Below are positions 45,080 to 54,740 of a stretch of DNA of 64,000 nt, one piece after another (positions within the stretch are counted from its first letter, which is position 1; each line of letters starts with the position of its first letter). Under the pieces are notes generated by a model. It saw only the letters and a program-made list of their open reading frames with translations, had not been told where the DNA came from and did not search any database. The stretch lies in the NCBI GenBank assembly GCA_014155875.1, contig JACEFZ010027774.1:174501-238500 (forward strand), given 5' to 3'. The DNA comes from Cepaea nemoralis. Taxonomy: Eukaryota; Mollusca; Gastropoda; Stylommatophora; Helicidae. A program made the position numbers and the translations under genes.

Positions 45080-45225
45080 TCACCGAGAACCGTACACTCT
45101 ATAGTTCCCCCCCTCCCCCCCCCCCCCGAAGCAAATAAAAAGCTATCACCTTACCGAGGATTCGAACCCGGGTCTCCGGAATGGGAACCTGATGTTCTAG
45201 CCACTCGGTCATTAAGTAAAGGACC
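45080..45225 (-). repeat. tRNA-like SINE head
   Basis: The minus strand reads GACCGAGTGGCTAGAACATC (A-box) and GGGTTCGAATCCTCGGT (perfect B-box) about 55 bp later. No body typical of SINE-A or B follows; a poly-C run lies at 45107-45127. It could be a degenerate tRNA gene, but a complete acceptor stem is not obvious. Confidence 0.5.
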
Positions 45226-45484
45226 GCATTCTACGTTCTGGGGAGTACTGAGTTCTGAGGAGCACTGAGTTCTGGGGAGTCCTGGGTTCTCTTCTACCTA
45301 CATATGAGTCGCCAGCCATTCACAGGTCGAGTCCGTAACAAAACCTTCACTTAATCTTTATATACATGTTAATTCGAATATTTTTCGTATAGTTATATCA
45401 AAAGAAACTACAGGAAATTATAGATACAGTGGTTGCAGAAAGTCAAAAAATAAAATGGTCTTTAGTTTGAAGAATAGAAAGACA

Positions 45485-45490
45485 GACGTC
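45485..45490. other. Left target site duplication GACGTC
   Basis: Identical to 57891-57896. The hexamer is its own reverse complement, so by itself it cannot distinguish a duplication from one extra TIR step. The AG start right after it favours duplication. Confidence 0.75.
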
Positions 45491-45862
45491 AGTAGTAGAG
45501 GATGCGACTTACACACGTATATTTTTGGCGTGTAATAGCGGGTAATAGCGGGTAATGGGGTACTGAGGGGAAAATTTTTGGTGGGAACCGGGTCTATTTT
45601 TGGCGGCGTGTGGGAACGGGTTTTTTTCGGCCTGCCTGGTGGGAAAATCTGTGAAAGTAATTAAGGTTGGATTTTTTTTGGTGGGAATTTGTCTCTGGAG
45701 GGGGGTGAAATATTTTTGGCGGGTTTCTGTGAAAGTAATTAAGGTTGGATTTTTTGGTGGGAACGGTGTGATTTTTGGTGTGTGAGAGTAAATAGTGGGA
45801 AAGTGTATGAAGGGGCTGAAGGGAAAGTTATTTTGGTTACGTAGGGTATATTAGTATGAGTG
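45491..45862. repeat. Left terminal inverted repeat of the Polinton
   Basis: The first about 90 bp match the right end with few changes (GGGTAATAGCGGGTAATGG shared). Homology then resumes in blocks up to TTATTTTGGTTACGTAGGG (about 45827-45846). The left repeat is longer because blocks with GTGAAAGTAATTAAGGTTGG are duplicated inside it. Confidence 0.88.
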
Positions 45863-47399
<1,537 letters not shown>

Positions 47400-47891
47400 T
47401 TATCTAGTTTTAAACAGTTTTGGTCTTGTCTTTTTTAACCACGGAGTAACCAATCGAAACACGAGACGGTCGTTCACGTGTTGTCTGTGTCCAAATGGTT
47501 GCAGGATACGTGACAGACTCGAGCCACGACATTTCATCAATAAGAAATACAACGCATACAGACCACAAGTACTGTTATTAATGTCTTCTAACATACGGGT
47601 ATTGTACACGGGTGATCTGTCCGAGTTTCGTTGTATAAAATGGATAATGTCGGCGTGTAATGGTGGCAAGCCAAACGAATCGAAATATTCAAACTGACCT
47701 AGACCATTAAAATATAGGGCGATCCAATGTGAACCAGAGTAAGCACTGGTGTCAGTATTGACGATCAAAGCAGCTGGCTGTGTTCTATCAATGTGTCTAG
47801 GTAAATGATCTCTAGCGCATACGTTGACTAGTGGAAGGCGACGAACAAACAGATCAGACATGAGTAATTGTCTTAGTTGTTGGGTATCCAT
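47400..47891 (-). CDS. PRO: Adenain-type cysteine protease of the Polinton (PRO)
   Basis: 163 codons. The catalytic set of the adenovirus protease/Ulp1 fold is visible: H55 in SGSHWIALYF, D71 in FEYFDSFG and C109 in NSTCGLYAL. The glutamine usually found some seven residues before the cysteine is not evident; E102/D103 lie there. In related viruses this enzyme matures capsid proteins. The ATG overlaps the stop of the major capsid gene (TAATG at 47889-47893). The frame is intact, one of the few proteins here that could still be made. Confidence 0.9.
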   Translation of the reverse strand: MDTQQLRQLLMSDLFVRRLPLVNVCARDHLPRHIDRTQPAALIVNTDTSAYSGSHWIALYFNGLGQFEYFDSFGLPPLHADIIHFIQRNSDRSPVYNTRMLEDINNSTCGLYALYFLLMKCRGSSLSRILQPFGHRQHVNDRLVFRLVTPWLKKTRPKLFKTR

Positions 47892-49202
47892 TATGCTATG
47901 TAATCTGTTAGCACTTGTCTCGTCTTGGAAACTTCTAGGACCGAATCGAGTTCGGCGTATACGATGACTTGTAGAGGTACAGTCGTTATAACGTCAAACT
48001 TTAGTTCTACTGACAATGGGCCAGATTTCGCCATTTCAAACTGTTCTCCATCTAATATACTGGGAGTCAGATCAAAACTATAGATGACAATTCCCTTGAC
48101 TATAACTTTCATAATTTATACCATTCCCGACATCCTTACCGGTCAGACCAAGGGCCAAGTTGGTACTATGGAAAGCTCGCATGTACTGACCTGTGGTATA
48201 ATTCATGGTTAAGGGTTTGCCTGTAACACTACGCCCATCTACCATCAGACTCAAATAGTTTAACTGATAATGATTGAATATGAAGGGGTTCGTATTCAGC
48301 TCGCCATTGAAGCAGGAAGCATTCACTAATCCGATCACCACCCGGGTCGGTGTCTGGCTGAGGAAAAGGTTATCTTGTGTGTGGGAAAACATACCTTTAG
48401 GGATAGAAAAGGTCTTTACCACCACTCTTTTAAAAGGATACTTGGCATTGGATCTCAATAAGGCTTTTTCATGGGCCAGAGAGATAGCTGGATTTAACTT
48501 AGCTTTCCTCACCAAGAGGGCGGCGTAAGTAATGACACTTTTGTACCCACCATTTACATCCGTGGCAATCAAATTAAAGGCGGACTTTGATGGGGTTAGT
48601 TTGATTTTAATATCGACACCATTCAACATGTACCGGTCCTGATTGAAAATGTCGGAATGTAGGCGCCCCATCATATCCAGAGGCACACTATAGCTGGCTA
48701 ATGATCTTCTTTTGGCTAGACCTTTATTGGTATCACCCTTTGTGTCTGCCATGTGCAAAGGAGTATCTTGATAGTATAGAGCTGACGTCAGATGACTCTT
48801 TTTGGCCTCTTCACCATAATTCAGAAGAGCTTCCAAGTAGGCCCGGTACGGATACGAATTTTCACTCGGTGAAATAAGAGTGTCGTTCAGGGACACGTCT
48901 ACTTGAGAAAACAAACTATGCAAATAATAATTTATCGGACCGACTTCGGCTGTGTTTGGTAGGTCGTCGCCATTGGGCAGTGTAACTTTGGCTCTCACGT
49001 GCAGAAAAGTATTAAACAAATCAATGTAATCTTCACCGACACCAGAAATGGTGAATTCGATGGGTGCCCCATAAGCTAACGTGGCCAATGGATGAATCTC
49101 CACAAACTGTCCCTCTTCCACGGCTGTCTGGGTGGGAGGTACACTAAACAGATCCAGACCAGAATGCAGGCACTCACACGACTTGGGATGAATTAACGCC
49201 AT
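47891..49202 (-). pseudogene. MCP: Polinton major capsid protein (double jelly-roll), one frameshift
   Basis: The first frame (49202-48078) carries the N-terminal bulk: a start rich in LIHPKSCECLHSGLDLF, then jelly-roll segments with FTISGVGEDYIDL and LHSLFSQVDVSLN, and a second domain ending with a GLTGKDVGNGINYE region. The second frame (48112-47891) carries the conserved C-terminal end (FDLTPSILDG, VIVYAELDSVLEV). The shift of one base lies at about 48075-48100. Total length about 435 codons, normal for the family. The start ATG overlaps the upstream stop (TAATG). By family, it builds hexon-like capsomers. Confidence 0.85.
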
Positions 49203-49623
49203 TATGAGAAAATATCCGAATGTCCCGCTTGATGGTGATGTGTCTTATGAGTCGATGGCTTTCTGACTGTTGGTTTTATTCTTTTACTGGGCTGACCTGG
49301 CGGGGCGGTTCGTTTTCGTTTCCTAACCCCACTACCTGATTGGCTGATGTGTTGAGCTGCGCCTTGGAGTAGTCGTTGACCAGCATCTCTAGCGTGTTCT
49401 TTGAAGGACTCACCAACATTTCTACCAGCTAAGCATCTTGAGCCACTTGCAAACCCGTCCCCAGTCCTTCTCTCAATAGGGCTTTGCCACCAGTCTTCAA
49501 CCAAGGAAGAATTGTGCGACCAAGACCACTAAAGAAACTACCAATTCCATGACCTCGCTGACTTCGACCCCCCACAAAAACAGGGAGACCACTTCCTAGC
49601 TTGATTGCAGAAATAGTCGTCAT
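49202..49623 (-). pseudogene. pVI-like/membrane-active minor virion protein, one frameshift
   Basis: The first frame (49623-49429) gives RGHGIGSFFSGLGRTILPWLK, a Gly/hydrophobic segment typical of the small Polinton protein likened to adenovirus pVI. The second (49504-49202) continues with NVGESFKEHARDAGQRLLQ and a basic tail (GVRKRKRTAPPG). The break is at about 49440. It sits directly upstream of the major capsid gene and its stop overlaps that ATG. Function by family resemblance only. Confidence 0.65.
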
Positions 49624-49665
49624 ACAGTTTGGGGTTGCGTTGGATTGGTACGTGCCTAACCATGG

Positions 49666-50478
49666 TTAGCCCAGATCAAACCGTTTGGTTGTTCGAAAAT
49701 GTAACGTCACTACTGAAGTTCCACCTGTAAATGGGATAGGTTTCCCCTGCTCGTCGGTTATAAGAAGTTCAATCGTGTCAAATGAAAATCGACTGAGGGG
49801 TACGTAATGTGGCTTGTCATACATCCTAAATACCGAGGTGGTAGATCTGTCTAGAACAGGTAGTGTCCTCAGTAATGGTACCATCACATCACCAACCACC
49901 CGCGAGGTGACAATATCGGAATAGACGAAGACATTTTTTGTGCCCTGGTCTAAATCCACTTCACCCACACCAGACAGACTGGGTTCCGTCTCGGTGACAT
50001 GTGTCGAGGGAAACTGTAATATTTCTGCCAACTTGTCACTAAGTCTAACTTCAGCCCCCTGTTCATATAACTGGAAACGAGCCTTATTCGAAATATCGTT
50101 ATAAGAGAACATCATTCGGTTATGTTCTTGTAAGGCATCATCGAGACGCAGCCATTGCAGTTCATTGATAAATCTCTCAGCTTCGAAAAGCAATCTATTC
50201 AATTCTCCAATGAATTTTTCTGTTGATTTGTACAGACCAGGCGTCAGCGTAATCGTCATCGGTGGTTCGTCTAGGTCTGGAGGTGGAAAGTACTTTATCC
50301 ACACCTCATCTTTCAAAATATTAAAATAGGTGTTGGGAAACTGAATATCAACCAAACCAACTTCGTACTGGGAGGTGAGCTCAATAGTTTGTGGTAGTTT
50401 GACAAAGAAATGTCCGGCGTTATTTTGGGGGTATATTTGTAATGACGCATTACTCGTCAGCGTCACGTAGAAACTCAT
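49666..50478 (-). CDS. Polinton minor capsid (penton-like) protein, paralogue 1
   Basis: 270 codons, intact. It begins MSFYVTLTSNASLQIYPQNN and has GHFFVKLPQTIELTSQYEVG, VDIQFPNTYFN, SRVVGDVMVPLLRTLPV and KPHYVPLSRFSFDTIEL. The second paralogue at 50485-51255 shares all of these. The central segment (about residues 100-180) differs most and is longer. In Polintons this family is regarded as the single jelly-roll minor capsid protein. It is 6 bp downstream of its paralogue. Confidence 0.85.
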   Translation of the reverse strand: MSFYVTLTSNASLQIYPQNNAGHFFVKLPQTIELTSQYEVGLVDIQFPNTYFNILKDEVWIKYFPPPDLDEPPMTITLTPGLYKSTEKFIGELNRLLFEAERFINELQWLRLDDALQEHNRMMFSYNDISNKARFQLYEQGAEVRLSDKLAEILQFPSTHVTETEPSLSGVGEVDLDQGTKNVFVYSDIVTSRVVGDVMVPLLRTLPVLDRSTTSVFRMYDKPHYVPLSRFSFDTIELLITDEQGKPIPFTGGTSVVTLHFRTTKRFDLG

Positions 50479-50484
50479 ATTAGT

Positions 50485-51255
50485 CTATTCGAGGTCTGAG
50501 TGCTTCCTGATTCGAAAATGTAAAGTTAGTACTGAAGTCCCATCGTTGAATGAGAGTGTTTTACCCGTATCGTCAGTTAAAAGTATTTCCACCGTGTCGA
50601 AGGAGAATCGACTTAATGGTACATAATGTGGCTTATCATAAAGACGAAACACTGAAGGTGACAGTCGGTCCAATATAGGAACAGTCCTTAGTAAAGGAAC
50701 CATGACGTCTCCAACTGGTCTCGCGGCTACGAGATCGGAATAGACATAGATATTTTTAACTTCGTTATCCATCTCTAATTCTATATTACCGTATAATAAG
50801 ACATTATCGTCTGATAGAGTCGAGCTGGGAAGACCCAATATATTCTTCAATCTGTCACTAACTTTAGCCTGGGCGCCTTTTTCAAATATTTTCATCCCGA
50901 CCTTTTTCCAAGGTGCACCTAGCATGAATTTGATGTTTACTTTCTCGTCTAGTTGGGTTTCTACACACAACTTATTCAATTCCTCGATGAAAGTTTCAGG
51001 GCTGCTGAACGGACCCGGTGGACATACAAGGGTTATGGGTTCCATACCACTACCTTTAGGTGGAAAGTATTGGAACCAAATTTCACCAGGCAAACCATTA
51101 AAATACGAATTGGGGAACTGAATCTCGACCAGGGCCACTTCGTATTGGGTCGTTACATCAATGGTCTGCGGCAACTTGACAAAAAAGTGACCGGGTTGGT
51201 TGTTGGGAAATACCTTTGGTCCAGAATTACTCGGTAAAGTTACGTAGAAACTCAT
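50485..51255 (-). CDS. Polinton minor capsid (penton-like) protein, paralogue 2
   Basis: 256 codons, intact. It opens MSFYVTLPSNSGPKVFPNNQ and shares the N-terminal third and C-terminal half with paralogue 1 (GHFFVKLPQTIDVTTQYEVA; GDVMVPLLRTVPILDR; KPHYVPLSRFSFDTVEIL). Its ATG overlaps the stop of the membrane protein gene by 4 nt (ATGA, 51252-51255). Tandem duplication followed by divergence of the middle is the simplest origin. Confidence 0.85.
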   Translation of the reverse strand: MSFYVTLPSNSGPKVFPNNQPGHFFVKLPQTIDVTTQYEVALVEIQFPNSYFNGLPGEIWFQYFPPKGSGMEPITLVCPPGPFSSPETFIEELNKLCVETQLDEKVNIKFMLGAPWKKVGMKIFEKGAQAKVSDRLKNILGLPSSTLSDDNVLLYGNIELEMDNEVKNIYVYSDLVAARPVGDVMVPLLRTVPILDRLSPSVFRLYDKPHYVPLSRFSFDTVEILLTDDTGKTLSFNDGTSVLTLHFRIRKHSDLE

Positions 51256-51536
51256 CGTTTTTCTAATTTAGGATTAGGTAGCATATACCCCAAACAACTA
51301 CTCATTAGAGCTACCCACAACTTGCCGTCTGGTGCGTCTGCGCTGCCTTGAGTCAGATTGAACAAAGACACGGCAATTACGGCATATATAACCACCATTT
51401 GACACAGAAATACAATCTCTGGTCTCGGTACACGTTGTCCAAAGAATGACCAGATCGATGTTCTTTCCCCCTCTGTCGGTTGTGGGCGCACCCCCATAGT
51501 TTCCACCCTGTCTTCATTCACACCACTAGTCTCCAT
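51252..51536 (-). CDS. Small Polinton membrane protein
   Basis: 94 codons. A hydrophilic N terminus (1-28) and SFFGQRVPRPE lead to one clear membrane segment (about 41-60). A second weaker hydrophobic stretch (73-86) ends in LGYMLPNPKL. This arrangement is recurrent in Polintons; the role is unknown, perhaps a virion or membrane anchor. It overlaps the integrase end by 11 nt and the minor capsid start by 4 nt. Confidence 0.75.
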   Translation of the reverse strand: METSGVNEDRVETMGVRPQPTEGERTSIWSFFGQRVPRPEIVFLCQMVVIYAVIAVSLFNLTQGSADAPDGKLWVALMSSCLGYMLPNPKLEKR

Positions 51537-52585
51537 AACTAGCTAGTTGCGTGTCAGCTATCCAACTATTGAATGAATGGGGATAACCAAACCACTTCAC
51601 TAAATACTCTTTCCCACCACCTCTCCTGGTTCTTTCTTGTAAGATTGTTTCGATACGATACACTTGCTTGTCTCCAACTAGTTGTATTTCTTCTCTGTAG
51701 AACGAGCCCTGTAGTTCCTGTCCCGAATCATCTTTTACCACATAGGTCACTGGACTGGTCTGGTTTATGCGACTGACGGTAAACAATTCTTCTGTCCACG
51801 AAGGGCATATACCCTTTTTTAAAAGGTTGTTTGGGTTCAGCCAGTCTGACTCGATCCCCAGGTGTAAAATACACTTTTTTCGATACGTATTTCGGCTTAT
51901 ACAAGTTATTCCACACCTCTTCTTGATTACTATAGTTGACTTGCACAGGGGCCATGCGAATACTTCTGTGATACGAACCATTGTAGTTCTGGATCAATTT
52001 ATCTATCACGTCGACGTAGCGCAGTGTATTGGTCTTGGTGAAATAACGCCACATTTTTTCTTTCAGGGTTCGATTGAATCTTTCCACTATCGCTGCCTTC
52101 ACATCTTCATTCTCGGTGGTAAAGAAGTGCACACCTCGATCTTTCAGAAATTTTAAGAAGGTCCGATTAACGAATTCCGAACCTTTATCGCTCTGAAAAT
52201 TTATCGGTTGGCTATCACCAAAGATTTTACTCATAGCCACCACCAGAGCTTTCCCTGTTTTCTTCTGGATCGGGATAGCCCAAGCATATTTACTAAACAC
52301 ATCAATACAAGTCACTAGGTACGACATCCCATCGTTGTATCTTTGTAATAGTCTCATATCTATCAAGTCGGCTTGAAATTGGTGATTTATACCACCGGTT
52401 ATGGTCTGACGTCTCTGGAAGCGGCGACGGATCGGTTTATGTAAGGTGTAGGTATCCTGATGACGTAACCATTTATCTATTTTCTTCAGGTTAGTATTTC
52501 TTTTTAAGGCGGCGGCTCCACCATAGGCCCCCGGCTTCTTAGGGTCATAGTAATATTTTCTTAATTGGGCGGCCATTTTTGCCAT
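51526..52585 (-). pseudogene. INT: Polinton integrase (RVE) with C-terminal chromodomain, one frameshift
   Basis: The first frame (52585-51728) holds the RVE core: D73 in FQADLIDM, D133 in FQSDKGSEF and E168 in IVERFNRTLK, exactly 35 residues from D133 to E168. A C-terminal beta-rich region follows (FTPGDRVRLAEP). A frameshift at about 51800 moves to the frame 51981-51526, which ends in a chromodomain (VYRIETILQER, YLVKWFGYPHSFNSWI). No HHCC finger is visible at the N terminus. The start may be the Met at 52576. The two halves are each complete, so the break is recent or an artefact. Confidence 0.88.
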
Positions 52586-52995
52586 TTGGGGGTAGGTATC
52601 CTAGTCTTCTTCTTGCTTCGCCTGAGTTTGTAAGGTGGTGTGGTCTCGACAATTTTGGGCTCGACTACTTGAGCCGGTTGAATAGGTGTTGGTTGAAGAG
52701 GTGTTGGTTGAAGAGGTGTCTCGGCTACTGCTGTCGGTACACTGGTGACTTCAGGTTTTTGTTCCTTGATATCTACTAGTCCCAGAGGCTTGTGTCTGTA
52801 CTGTTCGAGTCGATTCAGATACCTCTGTAGTGTTTGCTGATAGGCTCTGGCCTTGTCACGAGGTGGTAGATCTTCTGTTTCCAGGACTTGTTGCATCTGA
52901 CGATCCAAATCCTGTAGACTATCATTTAGTGTGTCGGGTGGTACATAGGGTTTTTCTAGCAACCGGGGATCGATCAAGATCATCTTCTTGGCCAT
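52561..52995 (-). CDS. Polinton hypothetical protein, coiled-coil and Pro-rich
   Basis: 144 codons. It starts MAKKMILIDPRLLEKP, then a helical region about 25-65 with DRQMQQVLET and YQQTLQRYLNRLEQY, a Pro/Thr-rich stretch with LQPTP repeats (about 95-110) and a basic C terminus (RRSKKKTR). Proteins with an ILIDPRLL-like start occur in other Polintons, but I know no function. The ATG overlaps the upstream stop by 1 nt (TAATG); its end overlaps the integrase start. Confidence 0.65.
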   Translation of the reverse strand: MAKKMILIDPRLLEKPYVPPDTLNDSLQDLDRQMQQVLETEDLPPRDKARAYQQTLQRYLNRLEQYRHKPLGLVDIKEQKPEVTSVPTAVAETPLQPTPLQPTPIQPAQVVEPKIVETTPPYKLRRSKKKTRIPTPKWQKWPPN

Positions 52996-53318
52996 TACAA
53001 ACCCACCACGCTTTTCAACACATTTAGTATGGGGCCTAGTAAGGCGCCTATGAAACCACCTTGTTGTAGAATCTCTTTCCTTTTCTTGAGCGATAATTTC
53101 TTATGAGTGAGTGCTCTCAGACTGTCTTTGTGTCGTTGCAGACGCTTCTTCTGAGCTGGTGTCAGGGGAACATTACCTTTTAAAACGTTGTGACAGCATT
53201 CACAAATTGATTGGACGAGATCCGGGGAAGCTGATTTCATTACTGCCTTCACAGTGGCTGGGTTGGTCTGACCCAAGAACCGTAACATACCCTCATTACG
53301 TTTAAGTCGGTTAGACAT
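52995..53318 (-). CDS. Polinton small basic protein with hydrophobic C terminus
   Basis: 107 codons with start ATG at 53318, 1 nt after the ATPase stop; a longer frame upstream overlaps the ATPase and is discarded. It has CECCHNVL in the middle (a Cys cluster), a Lys/Arg-rich helix (KKLSLKKRKEILQQGG) and a hydrophobic tail (FIGALLGPILNVL). The pattern recurs in Polintons and recalls small basic core proteins of adenoviruses. That parallel is inference. Confidence 0.7.
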   Translation of the reverse strand: MSNRLKRNEGMLRFLGQTNPATVKAVMKSASPDLVQSICECCHNVLKGNVPLTPAQKKRLQRHKDSLRALTHKKLSLKKRKEILQQGGFIGALLGPILNVLKSVVGL

Positions 53319-53319
53319 G

Positions 53320-53964
53320 TTATTTGGGGACGTAGACGACTTGATGCTGGTCGGGAAATATATGACTTCGTAAGCGGAGCTGATCCGGTGTTTCCTGTCG
53401 CAGGTCAAATAACAAATACCCGTGTGAAGCCGATGTCGCGTCTTTAAAACTCTCTTGGACATATGACACACGGCCTGGATACATCTGTTTGGCCAGATTG
53501 GTAATCTGAGACCCGTCTCGAGGATTCTTAAACACCACTAGGTAGTGCGAATTCAGACTGATAGTTCTTTGTTCTTTATTCTTACCAAATAGGTTCTGTA
53601 CTATATACATAACACTGAGGTTGCGATGATGACTGCCTTTAGTAAATAATTTAGTCACTCTGTCATCTGTCTCAGACATTAGATCATCTATGACTACTAA
53701 CCGACGTCTATCCCCTGTCCATTTTTCCATATCCGGCAGACCTTCATTAAATTGAACACCCTTCATACTTTCATAGATGGGTTGCCATTCCCCATAACAC
53801 CATATAATTTCCTCTGGAAGGGGGTCTACCATGGCTGGTAGATGGGCCAAGAACTGTTGGACAAAGACGGTTTTACCACTCCCTGTTGGGCCCGCAATCA
53901 AGGCCGTAAAAGGATGTTTCCACCTAGGATCCATGAGTATTAATAACCACCTATCTAGTCGCAT
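53320..53964 (-). CDS. ATP: Polinton genome-packaging ATPase (FtsK/HerA type)
   Basis: 214 codons, intact. Walker A is GPTGSGKT (25-32), Walker B LVVIDD (89-94), and a sensor-like MYIVQNLF follows (about 119-126). By family it powers DNA packaging into capsids. Met11 (53934) may be the real start, since DPRWKHPFTALIAGPTGSG is the conserved beginning. It is divergently arranged to the Bcl-2-like gene; 53965-54053 would hold both upstream regions. Confidence 0.9.
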   Translation of the reverse strand: MRLDRWLLILMDPRWKHPFTALIAGPTGSGKTVFVQQFLAHLPAMVDPLPEEIIWCYGEWQPIYESMKGVQFNEGLPDMEKWTGDRRRLVVIDDLMSETDDRVTKLFTKGSHHRNLSVMYIVQNLFGKNKEQRTISLNSHYLVVFKNPRDGSQITNLAKQMYPGRVSYVQESFKDATSASHGYLLFDLRQETPDQLRLRSHIFPDQHQVVYVPK

Positions 53965-54053
53965 TGGTGTTTATAAACGTATCGGGTGATATTATTAGAC
54001 CATTTGACCACCAACTGCACGCCAGTGGGTCTCTGGTAGCTATTGGTATAATA

Positions 54054-54506
54054 ATGATGGAACCAATGGTCGAGTTGACACAAGTTCACACTGAGGTGGT
54101 GAGTATGGCGTTGACTATTATTAGTTCCTACAAGCCCACAAAGACCAATAACTCGAGGTTGTGTCGCTTAGTACGTCAGATAGCCAACCAACATGATGTG
54201 TTATTTACGAGACTAGAAGTCTGTATCAAGCCCGAACACGTTTTCCCGGTCTTTGTTTCAATCGCTGACGAAGTCTTTGCCGATAACGTCATCAATTACG
54301 GGAGAATAATGATGGTTTTTACACTTGGTATGCGTCTGGGTAAGCATCTGGTTAATAATTCTTACAATACAGACGTGAGTGTCCAGGACCTGGAGGAAAG
54401 CTTCGCTACATCTGTAGGCACGTATATGACTGATAAACTACATCGTTGGATACTGGGAGGTGGATGGCGTAATTTCTATACTTGGTTGCAAGCATCAGTT
54501 GAATAA
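54054..54506 (+). CDS. Bcl-2 family homologue carried by the Polinton
   Basis: 150 codons from the first in-frame ATG at 54054; the frame is open further up to 53964 but without ATG. BH3-like region LCRLVRQIANQHDVLF (36-51). BH1 EVFADNVINYGRIMMVFTLG (73-92), with NYGR in place of the usual NWGR. BH2 RWILGGGWRNFYTWL (131-145). There is no C-terminal membrane anchor: it ends five residues after BH2. AATAAA (54502-54507) overlaps the TAA stop and may be the polyadenylation signal. The BH1 and BH2 boxes make a multi-domain Bcl-2 fold likely; pro- or anti-apoptotic action cannot be read from sequence, though virus-borne members are mostly anti-apoptotic. It is the only plus-strand gene of the element and is intact. 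Confidence 0.88.
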   Translation: MMEPMVELTQVHTEVVSMALTIISSYKPTKTNNSRLCRLVRQIANQHDVLFTRLEVCIKPEHVFPVFVSIADEVFADNVINYGRIMMVFTLGMRLGKHLVNNSYNTDVSVQDLEESFATSVGTYMTDKLHRWILGGGWRNFYTWLQASVE

Positions 54507-54740
54507 ATACATAATACATTTCAGTATGTGTCTTTGATTCATTGTCTGTCAGTGTTGATGTCTCTCGGGACAAGAAGTAAAAACAAAACCACTAAAGAAA
54601 ATCAACAAAAATCTTGGTTTCAATATTATCACAAGAATGTATTATTCATGGAAATAGTTTAGTGATATAAGAAAACATCAATGACATACATGATTAGTGA
54701 CAAAAATATAAAACAATGTAGTTGGGGGATGACCTAGACA
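54507..54740. other. Gap between Bcl-2-like gene and pPolB remnant
   Basis: 234 bp AT-rich, no ORF. The catalytic part of DNA polymerase B (normally about 3 kb) would be expected to begin here on the minus strand. None of its motifs is visible. Confidence 0.7.

Noticed and set aside
45150..45215. Candidate minus-strand tRNA gene (perfect B-box)
   Set aside because: No convincing acceptor stem or anticodon arm; similar heads belong to SINEs in this window.
51526..52585. Programmed frameshift in the Polinton integrase
   Set aside because: No slippery heptamer was identified, and three other genes of the element have similar single shifts, so decay or error is simpler.
53320..53471. Longer 158-codon version of the small basic protein (start at 53471)
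   Set aside because: The extra N terminus lies inside the ATPase gene; the ATG at 53318 with 1-nt spacing is better.
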